Origin: Polyangium jinanense
GTDB lineage: Bacteria; Myxococcota; Polyangia; Polyangiales; Polyangiaceae
DNA length: 64,000 nucleotides
Reading direction: 5' to 3'
Assembly (NCBI RefSeq): GCF_028435365.1
Contig: NZ_JAGTJJ010000040.1
Coordinates: 1-64,000 of the forward strand
The notes beneath the pieces were generated by a model. It saw only the letters and a list, made by a program, of their open reading frames with translations. It did not search any database and had not been told where the DNA came from. Of the stretch, positions 24,869 through 34,430 are shown piece by piece. How positions within the stretch are numbered: the first letter of the stretch is position 1; each line of letters starts with the position of its first letter. The position numbers were made by a program, and so were the translations under genes.

Positions 24869-25285
24869 ATGGAATCGAAGAGCCGGATGATTGCTTTCTT
24901 CCCCGCGGCCCTGGCGCTCGCATTGACTGGTCTCGTGGTTGGCTGCAGCAAATCGGAGCCGGCTTCGGGTTCGGGGGCGCCCACCGCATCCGCGGCCGGC
25001 GCGTCGGCTCCGGCGGGCAACGTTTGCGACGTCGCTGCCTTCGAGAAGGAGCAAGACGAGAAGGGCCGCCAGAGCCACACGCCGAGGAAGCTCTCCGGCT
25101 GCAAGTTCGAGTCGTACAGCCCGAGCAGCAAGACGGCGATGTTCTCGGGCAATGGCAAGATGAAGCTGTCCTGCGTGAACATCCCCAAGCCGGAGATGGC
25201 GGTCGGCGACCTCGCGGACATCGAAGGCAAAGAGGATAGTGCCGGCTTCGTCACCCTCTACAGCTGTGTCGTGACGAAGAAGTGA
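24869..25285 (+). CDS. Small lipoprotein, function unknown
   Basis: The protein has 138 residues. A lipoprotein signal (LALTGLVVGC, Cys26) is followed by an Ala/Gly/Ser linker, then a domain of about 85 residues with cysteines at about 51, 75, 106 and 133. It contains KLSGCKFESYSPSSKTAMFSG and MKLSCVNIPKPEMAVGDLADIEG. It resembles a small beta domain stabilised by disulfides. No family is recognised. AAGGAG lies upstream, though at longer than usual spacing. The 267 bp upstream and the 67 bp to the convergent neighbour show no other gene. Confidence 0.7.
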   Translation: MESKSRMIAFFPAALALALTGLVVGCSKSEPASGSGAPTASAAGASAPAGNVCDVAAFEKEQDEKGRQSHTPRKLSGCKFESYSPSSKTAMFSGNGKMKLSCVNIPKPEMAVGDLADIEGKEDSAGFVTLYSCVVTKK

Positions 25286-25352
25286 AGGCCGCGCAGCGCC
25301 CGCAAAACCGGGGCGCCACGCAGCCTTCATGATGGAGGGCGCGTTCCGCGCG

Positions 25353-28300
25353 TCAGGGCGCAACGCAGAGCGCGAGCGACCAGTTGTTCAGCGTGCCCAC
25401 GATGTAGTCCTCGTCGTCGCCGATGCCGAGCTTCCACGCCCCCGCGGACGCCTGCCCGTTGAACGTGGCGAGCGGCGCCTCGGGCGAGAAGCACCCGGTG
25501 AACGGCGCCGCCCCGGAGGTGATGGGCGCCGCGCAGGTGTCGTCGAGGACCGTGTTCACGTAGTTGTCAAAATCCTCGCCGTTGTCGCTGGTCAGGTCGA
25601 TGGACGGCCCGGCCGGCGACGCGAGCGAGACGTCGACGTCCTCGATCCAGGTGTGCGTCACGTTGAGCTGCACCGCCGCGCGCTGCACGGTCCCCGTGAC
25701 GGCCACGTTCATCGTGCTCGTCGTACTGTCCACGTCCGGGATGCTCAGGGGCGTGTCCTTCGAGTTGTAGACCACGAGCTTCTGGCCCGCGTCGCACGGT
25801 GTGGCGAGGCCGCAGCCGAACGCGCATTCCGTGTCGGCGCAGTCGGTGCTCCCGTCGTTGTCGTCATCGACGCCGTCGTTGCAGACCACCTCGCGGAGCA
25901 CCTCGCAGGTCGCGGTGCAGCTCGGGCCGCCGTCGCACTCCTCCGAGCCCTCCTTGACGCCGTTGCCGCAGAGCGCCGTGATCTTCACCTGCAGCTTGTA
26001 GCCGGTGATGACGCTGTTGTCCTGGTAGTCGATCACCTTCACGCGGTACGTCCCCGCGGGGAGCCGACGCGCGTAGGTGTTGATGTTCGGGTCGATCCTC
26101 GAGCAATTGCTGATCGCGCCCTGATCCTGCTCCGGGCCGAGCGCCGTCGCGCAGTCGGAGTAGAGCTGGATCACCGTGTCGACCGACGACGTGCAGGTGC
26201 CCGGGCCGTTCATGTCGAACGTCTCGATGTGCACGTCGGCCGCGGCCGGGAGCGTGAAGGCGAACCAGTCGTCGTCGCCGATCGGCGTGATCGCGCCGGT
26301 GAGGAGCAGGCCGGTCGCGTCCGTGGGCACCGGGAACGGGCCGGTCGCCGCGGCGCAGGTGTCGTTCGGCTCCACCTCGGGTTTCGCCTCGATCATGCAG
26401 TTCGAGGCGCAGCCGTCGCCGCCTGCCACGTTGCCGTCGTCGCACTGCTCCGAGCCCTGCTTCTGGCCGTCGCCGCAGAGCGCGTTGAACGAGATCTGCA
26501 GGAGATAATTCGGGATCGTACCGTTGTTCTGGTAGTCCTCGACGCGCACGTAGTACGTGCCCGGGGCGACGCGCCGCAGAGGCGTGTCGACGGTCGAGTC
26601 GAGCTTCGAGCAGCTATTGACGCCGCTCTCGTCGTCGAAATCGAGCACCGTGGTGCAGTTCGAGCCGCGGAACTCGATGACCGTGTCGACGCTGACGCAG
26701 GTGCCCGGCGTGCCGTCGAAGGTCTCGATCTTGAGATCCGCCGTCGCGGGCACGGTGAAGGCGAAGAAGTCCTGATCCCCGGCCGGCGTGATCGAGCCCT
26801 TGACCGTTGTCGGGGCCGCGACCGGCGCAGGCGCCGCTGCGCAGGTGTTGTTCGGCTCGAGCTCGCAGCCGGCCTCGACCGTGCAGCTCGTGGCGCAGCA
26901 GTCGCCGGCGACGGTATTGCCGTCGTCGCACTGCTCGGTGCCCGCCTGCTTGTAGCCGTCGCCGCAGGTCGCCACCTTGCAGCCCGCGACGCACCCGTCG
27001 GTATTGTCCTGGTTGCCGTCGTCGCACTGCTCGACGCCGGCCAGCACGAAGGTATCGCCGCAGGTCGCCACCTTGCACGTCGACGGGCAGGCGTCGGTAT
27101 TGTCCTGGTTGCCGTCGTCGCACATCTCGGTGCCGTTCACCACGCCGTCGCCGCACGAGGGCGACTGGCAAACGTTGCCGATGCAGACGCTGCTCGTGCA
27201 GTCGTCGTTGTCGGCGCACGCGAGGCCGTCGCCGCAGGGACCGCACGGGCCGCCGCAGTCCTTCGCGGTCTCGCCGCCGTTCTGCTTGCCGTCGCTGCAC
27301 GTCGGCGCGGCGCAGACGCCGCCCACGCAGACGTCGCTCACGCAGTCCGCGTCGACCGAGCAAGTCTTCGTATCCTCGCATTTGCCGCAGAGCGGGCCGC
27401 CGCAGTCCGCGTCGGTCTCGTTCGCGTTCTTCACGCCGTCGGTGCAGGTCGGCACGCAGATCGAGCCCGAACAGGTGCCGCCCACGCAGTCGCCGTCGAC
27501 GGTGCAGCCCTTCTCGGGGCCGCAGGGTGAGCAGGTCGGACCGCCGCAATCGGCGTCGGTCTCCTCGCCGTTTTTCACGGTGTCGTCACAGGCCGGCGCC
27601 GCGCAGGCATTGCCCGTGCACACGCCGCTCTTGCAGTCCGACGCCTCGAGGCAGGCACGCGTGTCGTCGCAGGGCGTGCAATCCGGGCCGCCGCAGTCGA
27701 TGTCGGTCTCGCTCCCGTTCATCACCTGGTCCATGCACGAGGCCGGCACGCACGCGTTCGACGTGCAGATCTTGCTCTCGCAGTGGGCCGCCTCGATGCA
27801 CTCGACGCACGCGCCCTCGCCGTTGCACACCTTGCCGTCGTTGACGTCGCAGGCCGTGCCCGGCGGGAGGTTCGTGTTCTTGGGCGCGTCGCCCTCGCAG
27901 GTGTCCTCGGTGCAGGGGTTCGCGTCGTCGAGCACGTCGGCCGTGTCCTCGACGCTCGTCACCTCTCCCATGCCGTCGCACACGCTCTGCTTGCAGTCGC
28001 CAGACGACTGATCGGTCGTCGCCGTGCCTTGGGGCGCGTAGGAGACGCCGCAGACGCCGTCGTCGCAGGTACGGGTCGCGCAGTCGGTGTCGGTCCCTGG
28101 GCAGTCCTCGGGCGACGAGCACGTGTTGTTGCTGCCGCCCTGGCCACCGCTCCCGCCGCCGCCTTGGTTGTTCCCGCCGCCGCCTTGGTTGTTCCCGCCG
28201 CCGCCTTGGTTGTTCCCGCCGCCGGCGCCCCCCCGGCCTCCGGCACCTTCCGGGTCCTCGCCGGAGCAACCGGAGAGGGGCGCGAGACCGGCAGTGAGCA

Positions 28301-28370
28301 TCACCACCGTCGCCATCGACGCCAGGAACCTCGTCAACGAAGAATCGAGCCTTCTGTTTCTCCTCACCAT
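25353..28370 (-). CDS. Large Cys-rich surface lipoprotein with DUF4215, PPC-like and P-domains
   Basis: The protein has 1005 residues, with AAGAGGTGA just before ATG 28370. The lipoprotein signal ends LAPLSGC (Cys35). A low-complexity GGNNQGGGG stretch follows (about 45-80). Then come at least six CxDGxxNGxETDxDCGGPxCxPC units (about 210-440) and DUF4215-like units (CGDGVVNGTEMCDDGNQDN and relatives, to about 540). Two PPC-like beta domains follow, each with EPN(N/D)TC and DxDxFAFTxP. A C-terminal proprotein-convertase P-domain closes the protein (IEDVDVSLASPAG, GAWKLGIGDDEDY, LNNWSLALC). The design is of a secreted adhesive or substrate-binding protein; no protease domain is present. It lies downstream of a kinase gene in the same direction. 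Confidence 0.88.
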   Translation of the reverse strand: MVRRNRRLDSSLTRFLASMATVVMLTAGLAPLSGCSGEDPEGAGGRGGAGGGNNQGGGGNNQGGGGNNQGGGGSGGQGGSNNTCSSPEDCPGTDTDCATRTCDDGVCGVSYAPQGTATTDQSSGDCKQSVCDGMGEVTSVEDTADVLDDANPCTEDTCEGDAPKNTNLPPGTACDVNDGKVCNGEGACVECIEAAHCESKICTSNACVPASCMDQVMNGSETDIDCGGPDCTPCDDTRACLEASDCKSGVCTGNACAAPACDDTVKNGEETDADCGGPTCSPCGPEKGCTVDGDCVGGTCSGSICVPTCTDGVKNANETDADCGGPLCGKCEDTKTCSVDADCVSDVCVGGVCAAPTCSDGKQNGGETAKDCGGPCGPCGDGLACADNDDCTSSVCIGNVCQSPSCGDGVVNGTEMCDDGNQDNTDACPSTCKVATCGDTFVLAGVEQCDDGNQDNTDGCVAGCKVATCGDGYKQAGTEQCDDGNTVAGDCCATSCTVEAGCELEPNNTCAAAPAPVAAPTTVKGSITPAGDQDFFAFTVPATADLKIETFDGTPGTCVSVDTVIEFRGSNCTTVLDFDDESGVNSCSKLDSTVDTPLRRVAPGTYYVRVEDYQNNGTIPNYLLQISFNALCGDGQKQGSEQCDDGNVAGGDGCASNCMIEAKPEVEPNDTCAAATGPFPVPTDATGLLLTGAITPIGDDDWFAFTLPAAADVHIETFDMNGPGTCTSSVDTVIQLYSDCATALGPEQDQGAISNCSRIDPNINTYARRLPAGTYRVKVIDYQDNSVITGYKLQVKITALCGNGVKEGSEECDGGPSCTATCEVLREVVCNDGVDDDNDGSTDCADTECAFGCGLATPCDAGQKLVVYNSKDTPLSIPDVDSTTSTMNVAVTGTVQRAAVQLNVTHTWIEDVDVSLASPAGPSIDLTSDNGEDFDNYVNTVLDDTCAAPITSGAAPFTGCFSPEAPLATFNGQASAGAWKLGIGDDEDYIVGTLNNWSLALCVAP

Positions 28371-28528
28371 TCACCTCTTCGAAAGAAAGGGGGGAATCGT
28401 AAATTGCGCCCCCATAGGCGCGGAGTTTGGCGGCGGCGTCAAGAAATACCCGTCAGGCTACGAGGAGAACGACCGAGGTTTGACAGGGCGCACCCGACGT
28501 CCGCGAAGGGGCATGCCGATGCCCGCCG

Positions 28529-28548
28529 GGGGTACGTCGACGTACCCC
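28529..28548. other. Perfect 20-bp palindrome in a 208-bp gap
   Basis: GGGGTACG TCGA then its mirror forms a perfect palindrome between the stop of the kinase gene (28579) and the start of the lipoprotein gene (28370). It could be a terminator stem lacking a T-run or an operator. The remaining gap shows no gene. Confidence 0.5.
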
Positions 28549-28578
28549 GGAAGCACCTATCGGGGCCGGCGTGGCCCC

Positions 28579-31005
28579 TCAGCTGCCGAGCAGCTTCTTC
28601 GCCAGGCTCATAAGCTGCGCGTTGTCCGGCTCGTTCCTCAGGAACACGCACCGCCATCGCTCGTCGCCGATTCGATCCGCCTTCGCCAGGAGCCCGGCCT
28701 GAGCCTCGTCGATGCGACGCTTGGCGTCCGCCTTTCGCCCCGCTGCCCGCAGCGAGGCCGCGTGCACCAGCCGGATCAGCGACTCCCCCTCTTCGACCCC
28801 GGAGAGCCCCTCCAGGATCTCCATCGCCTCGCCCGCTCGATCGAGCGCCTCCGGCGCGCGCCGGTTCGCGAGCTCGATGCTCGCTTGCATGGCGAGCGCA
28901 TACGCTCGCACGCCCGGGATCCCCTCCGCGAGCCGCGCCGCGTCCTCCGCCATGCTCGCCGCCTCCCCGAGCCGCTTCAGCACCACGTGCATGCGCGACA
29001 GATACACGAGCGTGATCGCCTCGCCGCGCACGTTCCGCTGCCTCCGGAACTGCCCGAGCGCCTCGTTTGCCCTCGCGATCCCGTCGTCGAGCCCCCCGAC
29101 GTACGACAGCGCGAGCCCGAGGTTCGCCTTGGCGGTCGCGACGAGCGCGAGCTGCATCGGCTCCGCGACACCGATGCTCTCCGTCAAGGCCACCACGGCC
29201 TGCTCGTACGCGCCGAGCTGGAGCAGCGCATTGCCCACGTTCGATCGCTGCAAGCACGAGTTGCGAATGTCGCTCGCGCTCGTGAACAGCTCCGCCGCCG
29301 ATTGCACACGCTGGAGGTACGCCGTCAAGTCGCCCCGATGCAGCGACAGCTCCCCGCGCGCGACGTCCAGCCACGCCGCGACGAACGGCCCCACGTCCCC
29401 CGGGCGTACCGCGTGCCGCTGGGCCCGCTCGAGCAATCGCTCCGCGAGCCGCACCTGCCCGAGGCGCACCGCGAAGACCACGAGGCGACAGTACGAAACG
29501 AGGTGCGCCGGGTTCGTCACGCCGTCACGCTGGTCGAGCTCCATCAGCTCCTTCGCCGACACGCTCATCACCGTCTTGCGCCCGAGGTGGCCGTTGGCGA
29601 TGACCATGTGGCCGAGGGCCGCGTGCCAGCCGGTCGTCCCGCGCTCGAAGTGCTCGAAGGCCTGGTGCGCGGCATTCGCGGCGCTCTCGTACTCCCCGAG
29701 CCAGCATTGCGCGATCGCCTGCACGAGCGACATCCGGGCGCACAGATCGTCGCTCACGCCGCGGGCGGACATCGCCATACGCGCGCGCTCGATCGCGTCG
29801 CGGAGCGCGTTGACGCTGAGCGATCTCTCCGCCTCCGCGGCCCGATCGGCCTCGTAGGGCACGGTGATCGTGTCGGCCGCGCGCCACTCCATCTCCGATT
29901 GCCCGAGGCTTGCGCGCGCCTGCGCCGTCGGGGCCTCGAGCGCGGTCATCGAGAGCCGCAACGTGGGGGGCTCCGGCTCCTCCTCGACGACCGGCGGCAA
30001 CGCCGCCTCCCGTTCCAGCGCCGACAGCGGAGGCAAGTTCGGCGAGATCCTCAACGTGATTTGATCCGTCGTCTCGATTGCGCTCACGAACAGCGGACGA
30101 TGCCGACCCTGGCTCGCGTCGAGGAGCGCTTCGGTGAAGATCTCGATCGTCGGCGGACGATCGGCCGCGTTCTTCGCGAGCGCCCGATGAATGACCTCGG
30201 CGAACGGCGCGGCCTCGGGCGCGAGGGATGCAAGACGCGGAGGCTTCTCTGCGACGACCTTCCGCAGGACCTCCTCCGGGCTCTCCCCGTCGAAGGGCGG
30301 CACACCCGCGAGCATCTCGAAGAACAAGACCCCCATGGCCCAGATGTCCGTGCGCATGTCCACCGCACCGCCGATCGCTTGCTCGGGCGCCATGTAATGG
30401 GGCGTGCCCATGATCATGCCGAAGTGCGTGAGCCCCTTCCTGCTGCTCTCCTGCGACATCTTCGCGATGCCGAAATCGACGATCTTGGGGACGAGCTCGC
30501 CCGAGGGCGTCACGGAGAGGATGATGTTCTCCGGCTTGATGTCCCGGTGGACGATGCCACACGCGTGCGCGGCGGCGAGCCCGCCCATGAGCGGCAGCGC
30601 GATCGAGAGGACCTCGCCGACGGCGCGGCGGGGGTTCGTCTCGAGGACATGGCGCAGCGTGCGCCCCGTGAGCAGCTCGTGGACGATGTAAAACGTGCCA
30701 TCCCGCCGCTTGCCCACCTCGAGGACGGTCACGACGTTCGGATGCTGGATCCGCGCAGCGGCCTGCGCCTCGCGACGGAACCTGGCGACGAGCTGTGGAT
30801 CACTCGCCAGGTGCGGGTGCATGAGCTTCACCGCGACGTTCCGCTCGACGAACGTGTCCCGGGCCTCGAACACGGTGCCCATCGACCCCGACGCGATCAT
30901 GCGCTGCAAGGCGAACTTGCCAGCGATCACGATGCCTGGCGAAAACGTCAGGAGATGCGCCGTGCGCTCCGAATGAACCTCCGGCTCGAAGGGCGTCGTC
31001 ACCAC
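28579..31005 (-). CDS. Ser/Thr protein kinase with TPR-like C-terminal half
   Basis: The protein has 808 residues, starting GTG 31005 with GGAGAGGAG upstream. The kinase domain (about 30-300) has a Gly loop (ASGSMGTVFEARD), VAVK with K60, HRDIKPEN with D155, DFG at 177-179, and GTPHYMAPEQ, so it is probably active. From about 400 it is a long run of helical pairs consistent with TPRs (SLVQAIAQCWLGEYESAANAAHQAFEHFE, LGAYEQAVVALTESIGVAEP, VGGLDDGIARANEALGQFR). No transmembrane segment is evident, so it is cytoplasmic. TPR repeats probably bind partners or substrates. This Pkn2-like architecture is frequent in myxobacteria. The next minus-strand gene upstream is another kinase. Confidence 0.92.
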   Translation of the reverse strand: MVTTPFEPEVHSERTAHLLTFSPGIVIAGKFALQRMIASGSMGTVFEARDTFVERNVAVKLMHPHLASDPQLVARFRREAQAAARIQHPNVVTVLEVGKRRDGTFYIVHELLTGRTLRHVLETNPRRAVGEVLSIALPLMGGLAAAHACGIVHRDIKPENIILSVTPSGELVPKIVDFGIAKMSQESSRKGLTHFGMIMGTPHYMAPEQAIGGAVDMRTDIWAMGVLFFEMLAGVPPFDGESPEEVLRKVVAEKPPRLASLAPEAAPFAEVIHRALAKNAADRPPTIEIFTEALLDASQGRHRPLFVSAIETTDQITLRISPNLPPLSALEREAALPPVVEEEPEPPTLRLSMTALEAPTAQARASLGQSEMEWRAADTITVPYEADRAAEAERSLSVNALRDAIERARMAMSARGVSDDLCARMSLVQAIAQCWLGEYESAANAAHQAFEHFERGTTGWHAALGHMVIANGHLGRKTVMSVSAKELMELDQRDGVTNPAHLVSYCRLVVFAVRLGQVRLAERLLERAQRHAVRPGDVGPFVAAWLDVARGELSLHRGDLTAYLQRVQSAAELFTSASDIRNSCLQRSNVGNALLQLGAYEQAVVALTESIGVAEPMQLALVATAKANLGLALSYVGGLDDGIARANEALGQFRRQRNVRGEAITLVYLSRMHVVLKRLGEAASMAEDAARLAEGIPGVRAYALAMQASIELANRRAPEALDRAGEAMEILEGLSGVEEGESLIRLVHAASLRAAGRKADAKRRIDEAQAGLLAKADRIGDERWRCVFLRNEPDNAQLMSLAKKLLGS

Positions 31006-31040
31006 GGTGCTCCTCTCCTCGTCGAGAAATCGCGATCGCT

Positions 31041-31070
31041 ACAATACACTCACGCTGGACAAGTAGGCAA
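31041..31070 (-). promoter_or_regulatory. Candidate housekeeping promoter of the kinase-TPR gene
   Basis: On the minus strand TTGCCT (31065-31070) and TATTGT (31041-31046) are separated by 18 bp. They lie about 36 bp before the GTG start in a locally AT-richer stretch. The match to the sigma-70 consensus is moderate, and there is no independent support. Confidence 0.4.
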
Positions 31071-31120
31071 GATTTCTGCCCTACATGCGTATGGAAGCTC
31101 GCGTGCGTCCAGGGCGCTCT

Positions 31121-33073
31121 TCAATCAAAAGCGGGTCGGCCTTCGAGGATGCCGCCGTCGGCGCTCATGGCCATGACCCGGCCGGAGTGGGCGAAGATGC
31201 TGATGAATGGCGTCTCCCACCCCGCGCGATGCGCGCAATTCCATTGCGCGTCCCCCGGGGGCTGCACCCACAATGCGCCGGCGCTTCCGACCCACACGCG
31301 CCCCGCCTCGTCGATGGCCGCCGCGGAGAGGTCCGGGCCGCCCTCGATCTGGCTCGGCGTGCTCCGCCGTCCCTCGAATCGCACGGCATTGCCGCCGGCC
31401 CCGACGATGATGCCGAGCGCGGCGTCGCTGCGCGTCGCGGAGGCCAGATAAGCGCGGCACGAGGGCGCCTTGACGCGACGTACTTCCCAGGCGAGCGGAT
31501 CATAAATGGCGGCGAATCCGTCGCGGTCGAGCGTCCGCCCGGTGACGAGCCAGCGGCGGTCGTCGAGCCTCGAAATCGACGTGACCGAAGCGGCGCGGCT
31601 CAGCGAGGCCGGCTTCAACCATCGACCCCCGGCGAGGCCATGCAACGTGGGCGGTTCGTCCTTGCGCATGCCCACGAGCACCGCGAGGTCGTCGACGTCG
31701 CCGCTCGCCAGGACGAACCGCACCTCGGGATCCGGCCCGACGAGCAGCTTCGAGGCCCCGGCGCTCGTGCAAAGCGCGGCCGTGGCGCCGTCGCCGCCGA
31801 CGAGCCACCTCCCCGCGTCGAGCCGCAGCACGAAATGGATCCCCTTTGGCGACAGCGGCTCGGGCGCAGCCAGGGCGCGGAAATCGAATCCATCCCAGAA
31901 AGCGAGCCCCTCCGAAGTGACGGCCAGGCATCGCCCGTCGCCGTCCCACGCGACCGCACGGACGACGCGCTCCTCGTCGGGAGCGCGCCTCGTCGAGAAG
32001 ACGCGGATCTCCTGGGGCGCGAGGTCCTGGAGCAGGCTCCTCTGCCGTCGCTTCGCCGAGCGTGAAATCGGTCCTCCATGCCGGAGCGAAGGGGCGACCA
32101 TCTGCGCGAGCAGGCGCGGATTCGAGGGCCGCTCCTGCTCCTCAAAAGCCGTCGCGCGGGCGAGCGCGGCGTCGATGGCGGCGCACGCATCGGGGCGCGC
32201 GCGGAGGTCCGGATGGAGCCACCCCGCCTCCGCGAGCCGCCTCCGCGCGGCCCCCTTCACGACGGCCGTGTATTCGGACGGGTACTCGAACTGAAAATAA
32301 TCCTCGCCCGTGAGGAGATAATAAACGACCGTGGCGAGGGAAAACACGTCGCTGTACGGCCCCACCGTGCGCACGAGGAGCTGCTCGGGAGCGGCGTGCC
32401 CCGGCGTGCCGACGAGCATGGCGCCGAACGTGGCCGCCATTCCCGTGGGTCGAGCGATGCCAAAATCAGCGATCTTGAAGATCTCCTCGGCGCCGAAGCC
32501 GCAACAAAGCACGTTGGCGGGCTTGATGTCCCGGTGGATCACACCGACCTCGTGAATGGCGGAGAGGCCTTGCGCGAGGCACTCGACCGCGTGCGCAGCC
32601 CGCTCCGGATCGAATGCGTACCCCGTCCGATCGACAGCGCGGGCCATGCGCTCCTCCAGCGAGGTCCCTTCGGCTCCGCCGTGCACGTATTCGATGGCGA
32701 GCCACGGAACGGCGAGCGACTCGGTCCCGTACGGGGCGTGCAGCGTGCCAGTATCCACGAGGCGAACGACGAAGGGCGCGGGCGGCAATCGCTCGTTCAG
32801 GCGGCCGAGGGCGACGGCCTCTTTCCGGACCGCAAGCAAGGCAGCCCGGTCCGTGCTGCGAATCATTTGGGGTCGAAGGATCTTGAGGACGACCGGGGTT
32901 TGACCGTCGGGGGCGATACGCAGCGCGAAAAACGCGAGCGACATGCCGCCATCCCCAATCACACGCTCGATCCGGTACGACACACCGGAACCCATGTCCG
33001 ACGCGATCGACGTTCCCTCGAGCAGGCTTGCGAAGTGTTGATCGGCCCGGTCGCGCACGATCGAAGGATACAC
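31121..33073 (-). CDS. Ser/Thr protein kinase with C-terminal beta-propeller-like region
   Basis: About 650 residues from GTG 33073. The open frame extends upstream, but that part is the intergenic repeat at 33178-33522 and is not protein-like. A start at the later Met of DMGSGVSYR is also possible. Kinase features: Gly loop IGDGGMSLAFFALR, VVLK with K64, HRDIKPAN with D182, DFG at 203-205, and GTPGHAAPEQ (a slightly unusual activation loop). After about 365 the protein has repeated short strand units (VRAVAWDGDGRCLAVTSEG, WLVGGDGATAALC, DVDDLAVLVGM, AIDEAGRVWVGSAGALWV) resembling a beta-propeller sensor. No transmembrane segment is evident. The combination suggests a kinase regulated by binding through its propeller. 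Confidence 0.88.
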   Translation of the reverse strand: MYPSIVRDRADQHFASLLEGTSIASDMGSGVSYRIERVIGDGGMSLAFFALRIAPDGQTPVVLKILRPQMIRSTDRAALLAVRKEAVALGRLNERLPPAPFVVRLVDTGTLHAPYGTESLAVPWLAIEYVHGGAEGTSLEERMARAVDRTGYAFDPERAAHAVECLAQGLSAIHEVGVIHRDIKPANVLCCGFGAEEIFKIADFGIARPTGMAATFGAMLVGTPGHAAPEQLLVRTVGPYSDVFSLATVVYYLLTGEDYFQFEYPSEYTAVVKGAARRRLAEAGWLHPDLRARPDACAAIDAALARATAFEEQERPSNPRLLAQMVAPSLRHGGPISRSAKRRQRSLLQDLAPQEIRVFSTRRAPDEERVVRAVAWDGDGRCLAVTSEGLAFWDGFDFRALAAPEPLSPKGIHFVLRLDAGRWLVGGDGATAALCTSAGASKLLVGPDPEVRFVLASGDVDDLAVLVGMRKDEPPTLHGLAGGRWLKPASLSRAASVTSISRLDDRRWLVTGRTLDRDGFAAIYDPLAWEVRRVKAPSCRAYLASATRSDAALGIIVGAGGNAVRFEGRRSTPSQIEGGPDLSAAAIDEAGRVWVGSAGALWVQPPGDAQWNCAHRAGWETPFISIFAHSGRVMAMSADGGILEGRPAFD

Positions 33074-33177
33074 GGCCCGCGCATCCGCCGGACCAATTTT
33101 GCGGCCGCACGAACGAGCGGCGAGGGTTATTCTCCGACGGACGGAAATAGAAAGCCGTGGGGCCTTCCACGGGCTTG

Positions 33178-33522
33178 GCGCCTCGCTGGGGCTCTGCCCC
33201 AGACCCCGCGGGGGCTGTCCGCCCCTCGACCCGGACCAGCGCAAGCGCTGGACCCGGGGTCGATGAACTGCGCGATGCGCAGTTCATCGAAGAGGCCGAG
33301 TCAAGACCGCGAGCGACCCTGCCGGCCAAGGCGGCAGCGCCGGCCATTTCAATCGGCACGGTTTTCCCCGTCGCCAGCGTGAAACTTACCTCGACGGTCT
33401 TGCCACCGGCCCGTTGGAAGAACTGCGCGATGCGCAGTTCTTCCACCTTCGGTCCAGGCCGTGCCTGGTCCGGGTCGAGGGGCGGACAGCCCCCGCGGGG
33501 TCCGGGGCAGCGCCCCGGCGCA
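33178..33522 (+). repeat. Full copy of inverted-arm intergenic repeat
   Basis: Same design as at 23603-23910: GCTGGGGCT...GCCCC left end, a palindrome around GATGAACTGCGC / GCGCAGTTCATC near 33262-33292, a centre of about 115 bp, a second palindrome around GGAAGAACTGCGC near 33416-33444, and a right end GGGGCAGCGCCCCGGCGC. Unlike the other full copies it lies between divergently transcribed genes, filling most of the 492-bp gap from 33074 to 33565. Confidence 0.85.
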
Positions 33523-33565
33523 ACGGCGGCAAGCACTCTGCTTCGGCCGTGGTAATGTCCCGGGC

Positions 33566-34417
33566 ATGAAAATCGCCGTCCTGGGGCCTGGTGGAATCGG
33601 CAGCACGTTCGCATTCGAGCTCGCGCGAGCGGGGCACGAGGTGACCGTGGTCGCGCGTGGCAAGCGCCTCGAGCAATTGCAGCGGGACCGGGCCATCGTG
33701 ACCGTTGCGGGGGAGCGCGCCGCGGTCAGCGTCAACGCGACGCTCGACACGACCACGGAATGGGATCTGGTGCTCGTGACGGTCCTCGTCTCGCAGGTGG
33801 ACGTGGTGCTGCCGGCGCTCGCATCCAGCGCGGCGAAAACCGTGATGTTCATGTTCAATACCTTCGAGCCGCTCGGCCGTCTCCGCGATGCCGTGGGCCC
33901 GTCGCGTTTCGCGTTTGGCTTCCCCGCGATCCTGGCGACCCTCGACGACGGCAAGCTCGGGTCCGAGATCGTCACGCGAGGCCTCCTGACCACGGTGACG
34001 GATGCGGCCTGGGCCAAGGTATTCACGGACGCCGGCATTCCCGCTGTCGTTCACGCGGACATGGAGAGCTGGCTGCGGACCCACGCGGCCCTGGTCGTGC
34101 CCGTGATGATCGCCAGCGCCACGGCGCATGCGCGCCGCGCGGGCGTGTCGTGGAGCGAAGCGACGCGCCTGGCACGCGCCATGGACGAAGGGTTTCGCCT
34201 GGTACGCCTGCTCGGCAACACCCTCACGCCGACTCCCGTGGCGATGGTGAGCCGCTTGCCGATCCCCGTGCTGACCTCGTTGTTATGGTCGATCAGCAGA
34301 ATTGACCAGGTCCGCAAAACGGGCGCCGCTGGCTACGGCGAGCCACGTGCGCTGATCGACGCGATGGCTGCCGCAGCACCCGGTGAGATACCTGCGCTGC
34401 GCGCGATCCGCCCCTGA
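33566..34417 (+). CDS. Ketopantoate reductase-like (ApbA/PanE family) oxidoreductase
   Basis: The protein has 283 residues from ATG 33566; sequence before it belongs to the repeat. The N-terminus is a Rossmann nucleotide-binding motif (MKIAVLGPGGIGSTFAFELA, then a basic VVARGKRLEQL typical of NADP(H) binding). The middle has VLVTVLVSQVDVVLPAL, and the C-terminal helical domain contains RRAGVSWSEATRLARAMDEG. PanE reduces 2-dehydropantoate to pantoate in pantothenate synthesis, but many paralogues act on other substrates. No pantothenate gene is adjacent, so I assign only the family. It converges with the HEAT-like gene 13 bp downstream. Confidence 0.85.
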   Translation: MKIAVLGPGGIGSTFAFELARAGHEVTVVARGKRLEQLQRDRAIVTVAGERAAVSVNATLDTTTEWDLVLVTVLVSQVDVVLPALASSAAKTVMFMFNTFEPLGRLRDAVGPSRFAFGFPAILATLDDGKLGSEIVTRGLLTTVTDAAWAKVFTDAGIPAVVHADMESWLRTHAALVVPVMIASATAHARRAGVSWSEATRLARAMDEGFRLVRLLGNTLTPTPVAMVSRLPIPVLTSLLWSISRIDQVRKTGAAGYGEPRALIDAMAAAAPGEIPALRAIRP

Positions 34418-34430
34418 ACGCTCCGGGCCG

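Noticed and set aside
25329..27530. A 733-codon plus-strand frame
   Set aside because: It is antisense to the large Cys-rich lipoprotein gene and is low-complexity Arg/Val/Ala sequence.
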